NCBI GenBank assembly: GCA_030522415.1
Contig: CM060118.1
Coordinates: 24,439,151 to 24,503,150 of the forward strand
Reading direction: 5' to 3'
DNA length: 64,000 bases
From: Channallabes apus
Taxonomy: Eukaryota; Chordata; Actinopteri; Siluriformes; Clariidae
Shown: positions 10,076 through 20,880 of the stretch, piece by piece
How positions within the stretch are numbered: position 1 is the first letter of the stretch
Layout: each line of letters starts with the position of its first letter
Translations under genes and position numbers: made by a program
Notes under the pieces: model-generated
The model's database searches: none
Told to the model about the DNA's origin: nothing
What the model saw: the letters and a program-made list of their open reading frames with translations, nothing else

Positions 10076-10814
10076 GCAAGGAGGAAGTGACGTTGAATGG
10101 TGTTCTGAATGGTGGAATTTTGTAGAGTTAAGTTCCCTTATCAGACATTTCCTGCGCAGGGATTAGGGTGTAGAGAGTAGATTTCAATTTCAATGTATAT
10201 GAACTTCATTCTCCCTGATTAGTAGTATACAGGGAGTATACAGGGTGTTTCTTAAATAGACCGTTAATGGACAGTTTAGAAGACAACGAGTGATTTATTT
10301 ATCACCACAAAAGTGGGTGATATGGAGGGTCGGAACGATGTTTAAATTTCAGATTCAGAGTCCCGTGGGATTCCCTTGAGTTAGTTATTGTTCATATTAG
10401 CGAAGGCGAGGAAACACATTTCACAAAACAGTAATTGCTTCTGTTGTAGGATCCGACATATTAGCCACAGATTCCGTGCTTCAATTTTCTTTTTGCAAAT
10501 CATCACCTGCGTTTTCTGCTGTTTTCAGTGCAATTTTCAGGCGTTATGTGGATAGTTCTGAATACGCCATGTGATTGAGCAGTGATGATCATTATACTGT
10601 CCTACTCCGTCTTCTAAACTGTCCAACAGCAGCCTGTTTACAAACCAGTACTACCATTCAGGGAGAATGAAGCGAAAAGTCCGTCTACACTGAAATTACT
10701 TCCTTTTAAGCTGAAATGCCTTCCGGTTACACTGAAATGTGTGTGCGCGGAAAGTATGTATGTGTGTGTGTGCGCGGAAAGTATGTATGTGTGTGTGTGC
10801 GTGGAGAGTATGTA

Positions 10815-12186
10815 CAGGTCCTTCTCAAAAAATTAGCATATTGTGATAAAGTTCATTATTTTCTGTAATGTACTGATAAACATTAGACTTTCATATATTT
10901 TAGATTCATTACACACAACTGAAGTAGTTCAAGCCTTTTATTGTTTTAATATTGATGATTGTGGCATACAGCTCATGAAAACCCAAAATCCCTTTCTCAA
11001 AAAATTAGCATATCATGAAAAGGTTCTCTAAACGAGCCATTAACCTAATCATCTGAATCAACTAATTAACTCTAAACACCTGCGGCTTTTAAAAACTCCC
11101 TGCCTGGTTCATTACTCAAAACCGCAATCATGGGTAAGACTGCCGACCTGACTGCTGTCCAGAAGGCCATCATTGACACCCTCAAGCAAGAGGGTAAGAC
11201 ACAAAGAAATTTCTGAACGAATAGGCTGTTCCCAGAGTGCTGTATCAAGGCACCTCAGTGGGAAGTCTGTGGGAAGGAAAAAGTGTGGCAGAAAACGCTG
11301 CACAACGAGAAGAGGTGACCGGGCCCTGAGGAAGATTGTGGAGAAGGACCGATTCCAGACCTTGGGGGACCTGCGGAAGCAGTGGACTGAGTCTGAAGTA
11401 GAAATATCCAGAGCCACCATGTACAGGCGTGTGCAGGAAATGGGCTACAGGTTGCAAATTTTGCATGTCATTCGGAAATCAAGGTGCCAGAGTCTGGAGG
11501 AAGACTAGGGAGAGGGAAATGCCAAAATGCCTGAAATCCAGTGTCAAGTACCCACAGTCAGTGATGGTCTCGGGTGCCATGTCAGCTGCTGGTGTTGGTC
11601 CACTGTGTTTTATCAAGGGCAGGGTCAATGCAGCTAGCTATCAGGAGATTTTGGAGCACTTCATGCTTCCATCTGCTGAAAAGCTTTATGGAGATGAAGA
11701 TTTCATTTTTCAGCACGACCTGGCACCTGCTCACAGTGCCAAAACCACTGGTAAATGGTTTACTGACCATGGTATTACTGTGCTCAATTGGCCTGCCAAC
11801 TCTCCTGACCTGAACCCCATAGAGAATCTGTGGGATATTGTGAAGAGAAAGTTGAGAGACACAAGACACTGAAGAATCTGCAAAAGGATTCCCGACCAAG
11901 TATTGAGTGCGTAACTGAACATAATTATTTGAAGGTTGATTTTTTTTTGTATTAAAAACACTTTTCTTTTATTGGTCGGATGAAATATGCAAATTTTTTG
12001 AGATAAGGATTTTGGGTTTTCATGAGCTGTATGCCACAATCATCAATATTAAAACAATAAAAGGCTTGAACTACTTCAGTTCTGTGTAATGAATCTACTG
12101 TAAAATATATGAAAGTCTAATGTTTATCAGTACATTACAGAAAATAATGAACTTTATCACAATATACTAATTTTTTGAGAAGGACC

Positions 12187-12188
<2 letters not shown>
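10815..12188 (+). mobile_element. Tc1-type transposon, internally deleted
   Basis: 1374 bp with inverted repeats of about 200 bp beginning CAGGTCCTTCTCAAAAAATT, flanked by TA (10813-10814, 12189-12190). The ends are well preserved, including the inner AAAAAATTAGCATAT motif near 11000 and its partner near 11990. The internal transposase is damaged. Confidence 0.93.
11130..11872 (+). pseudogene. Tc1-type transposase lacking the first catalytic Asp
   Basis: Starts M-G-K-T near 11130. A 1-base shift near 11194 moves the helix-turn-helix part (G-C-S-Q-S-A-V-S-R-H-L-S-G-K-S) into another frame. A deletion near 11450-11470 then joins G-Y-R-L-Q to the F-G-N-Q-G region, removing the segment with the first catalytic Asp. 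The second Asp (F-I-F-Q-H-D-L-A-P-A-H) and Glu (P-D-L-N-P-I-E-N-L-W) remain. The protein ends early at 11870-11872 and the usual C-terminus is deleted. Confidence 0.9.

Positions 12189-12190
<2 letters not shown>

Positions 12191-12240
<50 letters not shown>
12191..12240. repeat. (TG)n microsatellite
   Basis: Uninterrupted TG dinucleotide tract adjoining the right end of the Tc1 element at 10815-12188, within the right arm of the large inverted-repeat element. Confidence 0.95.
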
Positions 12241-12244
<4 letters not shown>

Positions 12245-12405
12245 GAAAGTATGTGTGTGTGTGCGCGGAAAGTATGTATGTGTATATGTGTGTGTGTGTG
12301 CGCGCATTTCATATGTAGTTGTTTGAGCAGTTAGTTGTATATATGTATGTGTGAGTATTTCATATATGCTTATGCAAGTGTTTCATGTGTGTGCAGGAGT
12401 GAAGT

Positions 12406-12828
12406 TTGATTTAAGCCCTATACGGCGCCTCATAGTAAGGAGCACAGAAGACACCAGTTAAGAACAAGATTAGGGTTGCTGTTCACATTTTACTCTTTAT
12501 GTACTAAATACTTGTAGGTGTACTTGTACTTTGTACACGCGCCAGGTGTCTAGAAATCTGGCATAGTTGGTAAGCTTGCAGTGAGGTTTCTGAATAAGGT
12601 AGGTTTAATCCACTCACAGCTGGGTTCACGAGTCTTGTTCTGGTCTTAAAATACATTCATGCAGTCAAGCTCAATAAATATACAATAAAGATTGTCCTAG
12701 TTGCCTGACTCAAAGTCTGGAGAGCTTTGAAATGATTGATGTGTGTTTTATATAAAAAAAATAAAACATTTTGTTATACTTGCAGACCTCAATGCCCACA
12801 CGCAACCCCAAGTTGCCATTCCTTCATG
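12406..12828. other. Unassigned stretch
   Basis: No reading frame, RNA gene or repeat that I recognise. Confidence 0.4.
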
Positions 12829-13030
12829 TTACAGTGGGAGCCACGCCAAATAGCCGCGACCGTGTGGCTGAAGTGTGAATGGCGTGTGAATGCCCTTTGC
12901 ACGCCGTAATCCCCCCTCCCTTTTCTGACAGAAAGGCGTGTCAAGATTTCACAGTAAACACGCCCATTCAAGCCCTATTTATTCATTTACCTGGTGCCAC
13001 CACTAGATGGCGCTTCGTTCTCAAGAACAC
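12829..13030. repeat. Interspersed repeat, copy 1
   Basis: Begins TTACAGTGGGAGCCACGCCA and is related, with gaps, to the reverse complement of about 17530-17757 (shared GGGAGCCACGCCAAA and a (C/T)AGATGG motif at the far end). Family unknown. Confidence 0.45.
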
Positions 13031-13079
13031 GTTAAAACAAGCCAGCTGCGCTGAGTTGCAATCACGTGATTTTAACAAC

Positions 13080-14520
13080 CCACCTTCACCCCCGCCGTAC
13101 TGACGCTACCAAACTACAGAGATGAAGATGGCGGTTTAACGGACTATTCGTGGTAAGTGATGTTTTATTTTATAAAATGTGTTTGGGGTAGTTTACAGTT
13201 TATTTCCCAGTTTAGTTTTTTTATTGGCCGTTTTAAATATCACTGGCAGCACCAGCAGCGGTCAGATGTGACTTTAGAGAACTTAATGATCTGTTTACCA
13301 AGTCTGGAGTTAATATTACAGCTTACTGTCAGTGTCACACACTCACAACGTCACTCCACTTTAACTCAAAAACATGCTCAAGCTTCGACAATACTATTAA
13401 TGTCCCTATTACAAGAGCTGCACTACCCAATGAAGAGTGTTTGTGTTCTCTGTAAATACTGAGAGAATCTCACCGCGTGTTGTCTGGATAAATTCAGCGC
13501 TTATTTATTCTCTGGTTAAGAGTTAATCTGCAGGTTATTTCTGTGACTGTAATATAATGTGATGCAGTTGATGAGGGACACAGACTGAGGGGAGCTGTAC
13601 AGGAGCTAGTAACGCTCATAACCCGGTTTATATTTTACACACTTTGTCCGGGACTTTCCGCGGTAGCGCCAGCGCTTAGTTAACGAGCTTAATAACAACA
13701 CTGAAGTGTTTATCAGTTAAGGAGGAGGGGGGGGGGGTGTAAGGGGAGGTGTGTGTGTGTGGTATGAGGGGCTTCAGTAAGTTATAGTTTGGCTTCAGAG
13801 ATGAACTAATGCTCATATACGAGTGTTATATAACTTATTTGTATGAGAAGCGCATTAAGTAAATTCTCGGTTAATTTAATTCAGACTATAATACAGACAG
13901 TCACTGGTTAACACTAACACTGTTCACTGGTTAACATTAGCACAGGCAGTTTATTTACATTCCAGAATTCCCAAAACAGTATTTTACACCCTAAATGGGT
14001 TTATTAATATATATTATTTTTATTAGAACTATATGTTCTGTAAAGTTTATTTATCTTTGTCTTCACTAAATTCTCCTGTTGTCTTTAAGCAGAGCCCCGC
14101 TGTGGAGGATTGGGGGGTCAGACGGCTGACGGCTGGACTTTTGGAGCTACAGGACTGGAGGAGCCTGAACAAGCTGTTGAGGGAGCTGTAGGAGGGATGA
14201 CGTCACAGTCCGACAGCTTTAGAATGATGTTTGTTCAGGTCTACTGTATATACTGACCATAGAACTGCTAAATGTCTGATACAGTACTTTGGGGGAAACA
14301 AGGACTTAAACTGTTCCATGTTTAATAGTTTTGATATTTGAAAAATTAATATTTTAATATAAAAGAACTATAGATAGAGACTTATAAGCAGCTGGTGTAT
14401 CCGGGTAGTTTAATGAACTTTAAGCAAAAAGACAACATGTATTCATCTGTTTTATATAAATTACTGTTTTAACTTTGACTAGTTTTGGAAGAATAAATTG
14501 AATTGTTAAAGTCATGTTTG
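13080..14520 (+). ncRNA. Candidate two-exon non-coding transcript
   Basis: A promoter-like stretch (CACGTG E-box near 13062, CpG-bearing sequence, and AAGATGGCGG near 13124, which matches the YY1 site of many vertebrate 5' UTRs) is followed by a strong donor (G|GTAAGT at 13152/13153). About 940 bp downstream, a pyrimidine-rich tract and CAG end at 14092, giving an acceptor. Exon 2 would run from 14093 past AATAAA at 14492-14497. The only ATG frames in exon 1 are a few codons long, so no protein is proposed. It could equally be an ancient promoter fragment. Not supported by any transcript. Confidence 0.3.
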
Positions 14521-14885
14521 CGTGTTTTAATTTTGGGGGATTGTTTGGGTATTTAAAAACCGTTTAGTTGAACCAACAACTTCAATGGGCAAAAAATGGG
14601 ACTCAACTTTGTTTTAAATAGTCAAAGAGTTGGGCTGAAAATCGTAATAATAATTATTGGTCATAGAAACAAATGAAACCAGTTAAACACTTGATTATAT
14701 GTATTTGTGTTTGTGATTATGTGACCCATAATATTTTTTTCTCAGTATAAATAAATGTTTTGGGTTTTAACTCCAAAAGAGCAACGACAAACTTGGTATT
14801 CTCCATTGAGGTTTCTCACCTTCCACTCCTGAGTATGACATGGTGTTAATTGCTGTGTGTGTGCGTGTGTTTTTGGCGGGGGGAT

Positions 14886-14937
<52 letters not shown>

Positions 14938-15225
14938 GGCTGTTCAGCAGTTCTAAACACAAGCACAGTTTTTGTCCTTAACTAAAATACTTCAATACGT
15001 TAATAATGAATTTATTTTGCTGAATAAGGTATTAAGCGATATTTAAACCAAACCAGTAAGTTAAGTAAGTGTTCCATACATTAAAGTACTGTGTATAACC
15101 AAGTGCCCTAGCAAACACAGTTACAGTTTACAGGACAAACAGAGTGTGTGCGCTGGGGGGATTGGAAGGTGAGTGAGAATACTCATTTACAAGACAAAAG
15201 ACGGTCAGAGGCAGGGCCGAGAATC
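14521..15225. other. Unassigned stretch with (TG)n
   Basis: Holds a (TG)n tract at about 14887-14932. Nothing else recognised. Confidence 0.5.
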
Positions 15226-15351
15226 ATGTTCGAGCACTGTTTTTTCCCTGTGCTTATAGTAACAGTATTGTCCTTGCTGAATTGTGTTGAGGCACGCAAA
15301 CCCCCTGACCACAATAAGGTGGCAATCCCTCAGGGGGAAACTAAAAAATAA
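15226..15351 (+). CDS. Short frame with signal-peptide-like N-terminus, unknown product
   Basis: 41 codons from an ATG at 15226 to TAA at 15349-15351. The N-terminus MFEHCFFPVLIVTVLSLLNC is strongly hydrophobic and is followed by V-E-A-R, a plausible signal peptidase site, leaving a short basic tail. The frame is open upstream to 15148, but the upstream start adds a hydrophilic stretch unlike a secretion signal. It might be the first coding exon of a secreted protein or a chance frame. I see no convincing continuation exon nearby and no family match I would trust. Confidence 0.25.
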   Translation: MFEHCFFPVLIVTVLSLLNCVEARKPPDHNKVAIPQGETKK

Positions 15352-15900
15352 AAATTAAAGAAATAAAATATCCGTAATCCAGATTTTATCAATGACATAA
15401 CATTTATCTAAGCTGGATGGTCAAATTCTCAAAACGTTTAACCTAAAGTAAGACTTAACACACTATAACTAAAATATTTACAAAACTGAAAGGTTGTCTT
15501 ATGAATAATAAAAAATACAAACTAAATTAAAACAGATGGGCTATTGAACAGATCATAATAGGTTTTATGTTTTCTGATTATAAATGATATATGGGTTGAT
15601 TTTAGAAAGGCTAAATGAAATAGCTAGTTTTTGGTCATGTCAGTCCAGTAACTATACTATGTAAAAGTAATTATAATATGAATTAATTAAGGGCAGGACC
15701 TAACCTAATGTTAATAATTTACACCATGATAACATTAGTATTCATGTTTTTGTATATATTTTTAAATGTTCAAATGAACGTTTCAGAGTATATAATTTGT
15801 CGTGTCATCTGTGATTGAGACCCATGAGTTAAATTGAAATAATGTTTATACTGTAGGTAGTAAGCCAGGTTTTAGTAACCTTGGATAAATCACCATGTAA
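15352..15900. other. Unassigned AT-rich stretch
   Basis: No feature recognised. Confidence 0.4.
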
Positions 15901-16574
15901 GCCCTCTCTCGCGCACGCGCTCTCACGCTCTCTCGCACTCACACACACACACACACACACTGTACACACACACACACACACACAAATACCACATGAAATC
16001 GCGTAAAACCAAATGAAACTAGGGTAAAAAATATGAGCAGTAAAAATACAGTAGTATCCTGTAGGTGATTCCTGTCCTGTGATAACAGGCACTAACACTC
16101 TAGAACTGTTTACTTCTGTTAGAATTGTTTTCAAGTGTGAATGTTTATGGGGATTAAATCTGTCTCTGCTGCTGCATCTATTCACCGTTCTGATAAGTGA
16201 TTTATGCCCCATCAGATCTTTGATGTAGGACATTATGCTGGTTATATGACTAAAGAAATACTGATCCGTATGGATTGGGTGTGTGAGTGTGTGTATGTGT
16301 GTGTGCCCTGCGATGGATTGGCACGCTGTCCAGGGTGTACCCCGCCTAGTGCCCAAAGTCTCCTGGGATAGGCTCCAGGTCCCCCGCGACCCTGAACACA
16401 GGATTAAGCGGTATAGAAAATTAATGAATGAATGAATGATCCGTATGGACAGATATTTGTTCCAGATATTATGCGACATTAATCAATTTGTTATGCCAAT
16501 TTGACTTTCAGCGAAAACATCAAAAATATAACGAAAACAAACCCAAGCAGAAGTTACATTTTAAGCTTTACTTT
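15901..16574. repeat. Segmental duplication, copy A (contains a SINE)
   Basis: Shares with 16741-17166 the order CTCTCTCGCG, (CA)n, GAAAT(C/T)GCGTAAAACCA, GTTTATGGGGATT(A/T)AAT, ACTAAAGAAATACTGATCC and AAAATATAACGAAAACAAAC. Differences are scattered substitutions and small gaps, plus a SINE at 16275-16436 present only here. Confidence 0.85.
16275..16436 (+). mobile_element. 5'-truncated tRNA-type SINE (3' part)
   Basis: Carries the conserved 3' region with CCCTGCGATGGATTGGCAC, CTCCTGGGATAGGCTCCAGG and CGCGACCCTGAACA, ending in (GAAT)n. It is flanked by a perfect 13-bp target duplication, TGATCCGTATGGA, at 16262-16274 and 16437-16449. The duplicated segment copy B has the unoccupied site at about 17012. 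Confidence 0.92.
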
Positions 16575-16716
16575 CAAATAAAAATTTGATTTGTCACATA
16601 CACAGTGCGATATGCAGTAAAATGCTTTGGGTGCTTTAGGTGAGGCTCGAACTCGGCACTGCTTCACCTGGACTGCTTTATAAGTATCACGCGTTAACCG
16701 ATTGCGCCACGGGAGC
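16575..16716 (-). mobile_element. tRNA-Ile-derived SINE
   Basis: On the minus strand, 16716 to about 16632 resembles tRNA-Ile(UAU): GCTCCCGTGGCGCAATCGG, then anticodon-loop CTTATAA, then B-box GAGTTCGAGCC. The acceptor stem is mismatched, and the sequence is longer than a mature tRNA, with extra bases just 3' of the anticodon where tRNA-Ile(UAU) introns lie. It continues into AAAGCATTTTACTGCATATC and TGTGTATGTGACAAAT, a tail common to fish retroposons. I read it as a SINE head, not a working tRNA gene. Confidence 0.6.
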
Positions 16717-16740
16717 CGCACGGAATTTGCTCTTGTCAGA

Positions 16741-17166
16741 GTATCCTCTCTCTCGCGTGCGCGCACACACACACACACACACACACGAAATTGCGTAAAA
16801 CCAGACGAAATATAAGCAGTAAAAATCAGTAAAATACATTAGTATAACAGGCGCTAACCCTCTGCAACTTTTTTTTTACTATTGTTTCCAAGTGTTTATG
16901 GGGATTTAATGCGTCTCTGCTGCCGCATCCATTCACAGTTGTGATAAGTGATTAATTAGTGATTTTTTGACCTGGGGGAGCATTATGCGTGATTAAATGA
17001 CTAAAGAAATACTGATCCATATGGGCAGATATTTGTTCCAGGTTGCATGCGCCATTAATTGGCTTTCTTATGCCACTTGTTTACTATCAGTGAAAAAAAA
17101 CATCATCAAAAATATAACGAAAACAAACCCAAGCAGACGTTACATTTTGAGCTTTACTTTGCAGCA
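16741..17166. repeat. Segmental duplication, copy B (empty SINE site)
   Basis: Diverged second copy of 15901-16574. It reads straight through CTGATCCATATGG, the position where copy A holds the SINE. Confidence 0.85.
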
Positions 17167-17529
17167 AAATATTATCTATCAGGATATTAAATGGAACGAG
17201 GTAAAATACACAGTAATATAAAATACTGTACATAGCCCGCGTTTTTATTCCGTACCTACAATGATCGGTATAGACAAATTACAGACGTTATCGTGTCTTT
17301 AAGGATAATTTCAGAATGTCTTAAAAATATTCTAGCTAGTTTTATTAATTCATTATTAAATAATAAATAGCATAATCATCATGGGTTGTGTATTGAGTGA
17401 TTTAACAAATCTGTTTTATTAATCGGTTTGTTGTTGTTTTTTACCACGTCATCTATTTATGAAACTATGTTGACAATACAAGAACTGCCTATATATTAAA
17501 GATATGGTATTGGGTTTCCTGGACACTGC
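17167..17529. other. Unassigned AT-rich stretch
   Basis: No feature recognised. Confidence 0.4.
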
Positions 17530-17757
17530 AGTTAACTGTGCCAGTCAATGCTCCATCTGGCGGAATTATACGGCATTGCAACCATCTTTTTAGAAAGCTC
17601 ATGGGGGCGTTTATGGGGCGGGGCATCGTTAACTGCGTCATAGCGGGGGATCACATTCCATGCACGAAGCGTCCATTAACCCTTCATGGACCTGCCACGG
17701 AGCCGTCATGCTCCAGGCGGCTGTTTGGCGTGGCTCCCACTGTAAACTATGCCATTT
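17530..17757. repeat. Interspersed repeat, copy 2 (inverted relative to copy 1)
   Basis: Reverse complement is related to 12829-13030. GC-rich against an AT-rich background (includes GGGGCGGGGC). Family unknown. Confidence 0.45.
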
Positions 17758-19356
17758 TACAACACACTTGTAGAAGGAAAGCACCATGCCACTATGTTGC
17801 CCTCATTACTTCATATTTAATTAAATTAATTCATATAGATTGCATTAAAGAAATGGAATAAAATTTTCTTTGGCAGGCTGAAAAGTGCCTAAGGAAACTA
17901 TTGAAAAATTGGTTGTTTATATAATAACCTCTGCAGCAACCTCATTTTCCCTCTCACCTGTTCCAACCGCTCAGCATTCAACATCACCAGTATACAGTAC
18001 TAATCACTTGCCTGATCATCTGGTTTCATCGGCACCTGTTTCTAACTGGTTCATACCCGAAGTTGCATACATTTTTCTGCTTGAATTTACCAAAAATAAG
18101 AGCCAAAAAATTCCTTCGGGAGACTAGTCCTCAAGACTACATTAAAATGCAAGAGTCTAGCTCTTTGGAAGCAAAGTACAAATAAATCAGGGGGACTTTG
18201 CACAGTACAGTGTAATGAAGGATTACTGTAATAATTGTGAATAGGCAACAATTGAAATATGTGACAGTATGAAAACCCAGGATGGGATTTCAGAAGAAGC
18301 ATGTGAACGTGAGTTAATCCCTCTAGAACATGCTTGTCAACAGACATAGTGCAAAGCCCCTGGCTATTGAGAATTTCCTCCACCTAACAAGGAAGAGTTT
18401 GGAAAATTTCATCACCATGGATTTGTGGAATTAAATAAAGGAATGGTTGTGCCATATGAATTTAGCTTTCCCACACTCCACACAATGATGTGAAGCTGCT
18501 AGGGAATTAAAGCTCTGTGGAATTCTTTTCTAAATCGTGGCCTTTTCAGTCTCAGCATAGTGACTCAGTTAGTGTCCAGTGTTTGAACTTGATGTGCACC
18601 GCTCTACATGACATGCTTTGTCAAACCTGTTCCCAATCGTACAATCTTACAATCTTCTAAGATGTCTACAGATCACACATTTGGATATAGCTTTCAAGCT
18701 ACAGAATTGGCATTTATGACCGGTACCTTCTCTTGAATTGTGACAGGACATGGTTTCTGCTGCTGTTATCAACTTGTTCTTTTATCAAGGTGTAATAAAA
18801 AAAATCTCCCTTTTCATACTTTTTTCTGTCTTCTATATGGAGAATACACTTTTTTTTTCTGTATATTCACATCATTGCCAGCTTTCAAAGCAACTGAAAG
18901 CTTTTACTGTATATCACAATGAATATTTAACTAGTTGAATGCACACACTATATACTGTATAAAGACTCTTCTTATTTAACTGAATGGCTTTTATTTAAAT
19001 CTGCTCACATATTTTCTAAAGTAAATATGCAGTATAAAATGCTCTGTTCTGTTCACCATATACAGCCAGCAAAATATAAACTGTTTTTAGATTATTTTTA
19101 GTTTTTTAGTTGTTGTTTCTCTAAAAGACTCAGACACTGAAATCTATCACATAAAAAACCTGGTGTATAAACCACATACAGTCTAGAACATACATACAGT
19201 CAATAGAAATACGAAAATCTATTCTGACTAGCTTACATAAAACTTTGATGTGTTGGATTTATTTTGTATGATAAGCCTATTCTCAACGAAAAAGAAATGT
19301 ACATTTTTGGAGCTTCTCATTCATTAAATAATGATAGTATTACAGAACATACTGTA
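17758..19356. other. Unassigned AT-rich stretch
   Basis: Only short frames without recognisable motifs. No repeat family identified. Confidence 0.4.
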
Positions 19357-20400
19357 CAGTGCTGTGAAAATGTATTTGCCCCTTCCTGATTTTTTTTTAA
19401 CATATATGTCACACTGAAATGATTGTGAACTTCAAACAAAATTTTATATTACACAAAGATAACCTGAGTAAATACAAAATGCAGTTTATAAATGATGATT
19501 TCATTTATTAAGGGAAAATAGCTGTCCAAACCTGCCTGGCCATATGTAAAAAAGCAATTGGCCCCAAAACCTAAGAAAGCAGTTGGCAGCAACAACTGCA
19601 ATCAAGCATTTGTGATAACTGACTAATAAATGAGTCTTAAACGTTCCTGTGGAGGAATTTTGTCCCACTCTTCTTTGTAAAACTGTTTTCATTCAGCCAC
19701 ATTGGGGCGTTTGAGTATGAAAGGCCTGTTTAAGGATCTTAATCGGATTTCAGTCCAAACTATGCTACTCCAAAACTTTTTTTTTTTTTTATTGACTCAG
19801 AGGTGGAGTTTCTTGTTCATTTCTGACCATTATATGGCTGCATAACCCAAGAGTGCTTAAACTTAACTTCATAAACTGATGGCTGGATATTCTTGATGTT
19901 GATGGCAGAATTCATGGTTCCATCATTTATGGCAAGTTGTCCAAGTCTTGAAGCTGCAAAGCAGGCCCAGGCGATCACACTACCACCAACATGTTTGACC
20001 GTTGGTATGATGCTATTTTTATGAAATGAAATGTTAATTTTCAGCCAGATGTAACGGAACGACACCTTCCAAAATAAATCCACAAAACATTTACCCAAAA
20101 ATCTTGGTGATAGTCAAGATGTTTTTGGGCAAGTGTGAGATGTGTTCTTTTATGAGCTCCTTGATGAATTGTTGTTGTGCTCTTGGAGTAATTTCGTTAA
20201 GGCAATTAATTTTTAACATAGGATCAGGTAGGTTTGGACAGCTTTTTTCCAGTAATAAATGAAATCATCATTTAAGAACTTTATTTTGTATTTACTTGGG
20301 TTATCTTTGTGTAATATAAAAGTTCTTTTGATGATCTCAATAGTTTAAGACAAGTGTGACAAATATGGAAAAATATATAAACATTCAGGAAAGGGGCAAA
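19357..20400 (-). mobile_element. Tc1-type element, degraded, reverse orientation
   Basis: Begins after TA with CAGTGCTGTGAAAATGTATTTGCC. Complementary sequence (CAGGAAAGGGGCAAA) closes at about 20400, where the outermost bases of the right end are altered. Inner inverted repeats (TTATAAATGATGATTTCATTTATT and its partner near 20255) are visible. It carries a minus-strand transposase relic. Confidence 0.8.
19817..20098 (-). pseudogene. Tc1-type transposase fragment
   Basis: Minus-strand frame with F-R-Y-I-W, I-I-P-T-V-K-H-V-G-G-S-V, W-A-C-F-A-A-S and H-S-W-V-M-Q, the central catalytic-domain pattern of Tc1 transposases (compare the frame at 6049). The residue after M-Q is Pro where the catalytic Asp should be. 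N-terminal and C-terminal parts are frameshifted or lost. Confidence 0.85.
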
Positions 20401-20559
20401 GTGATCTTCAGTTGCTTTTTCAAGCTTTGATATTTCCTGTGTATATCTTAGAATGAGTAAGGTTTAAACCTTTAATTTTTTGTTAATTGAGTGACTTAGA
20501 TCTGGATTGCGATCTAGGTCATCAAAAGAAAGCAGGAGAAATTTATCAGGTTCCTGAAT

Positions 20560-20880
20560 CCATTGATTTTCTGCTTTCCACAAAAACATTATTTGCATTT
20601 CATTAACACTAGTCCCTCGATGTCATGATGGCATGAAACTTTGTTTCAATATATCTATAGTATGATGGTATTTTCTCTTATACTGTAACAGTGATTTTGC
20701 TGGGCAGAAAGCTACAAAGTCTATTCGGCTCATCTGCAAAGTACAGAATTGCCAGAATGTTGAACACTTTGTCTCTAAATCCTTTCTTAACATTTTTTCA
20801 ACTCTAATGGCAACTACAACAGCAGTCAGTTCCATATGTAGAAATGTCACATGTTCTGATGTCAATCTGAAATTGTGTCA
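20560..20880 (-). pseudogene. BEL/Pao-like RNase H/pol fragment
   Basis: Minus-strand peptide with M-E-L-T-A-V-V-V-A-I-R-V-E-K-M-L and S-T-F-W, a pattern typical of the RNase H region of BEL/Pao LTR retrotransposons. The rest is too degraded to assign. No LTRs seen. Confidence 0.4.

Larger units (their letters stand above)
5524..12405. mobile_element. Large inverted-repeat (foldback-like) element, heavily nested
   Basis: The left arm (about 5524-5667, resuming 7292-7317) and right arm (about 10738-12405 without its insertion) are reverse complements. Both contain ACTTCACTC, CATATGAAAC, ACTAACTGCTCA, CTACATATGAAATGCGC and repeated TACTTTCCGCGCACACAC. Each arm is split by a different Tc1-type element at a TA in this microsatellite-rich stretch. 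Removing the nested elements (5670-7289, 7486-8981, 9190-10003, 10815-12188) leaves a core of about 1.6 kb with no clear transposase. The target duplication is not clear, so the exact ends are approximate. Confidence 0.6.

Noticed and set aside
5524..12405. Helitron or Polinton for the large nested element
   Set aside because: It has paired inverted arms, no rolling-circle replication protein, helicase or DNA polymerase, and no Helitron-type hairpin end.
16632..16716. Functional tRNA-Ile gene
   Set aside because: Acceptor and T stems are mismatched and the sequence runs into a SINE-type tail.
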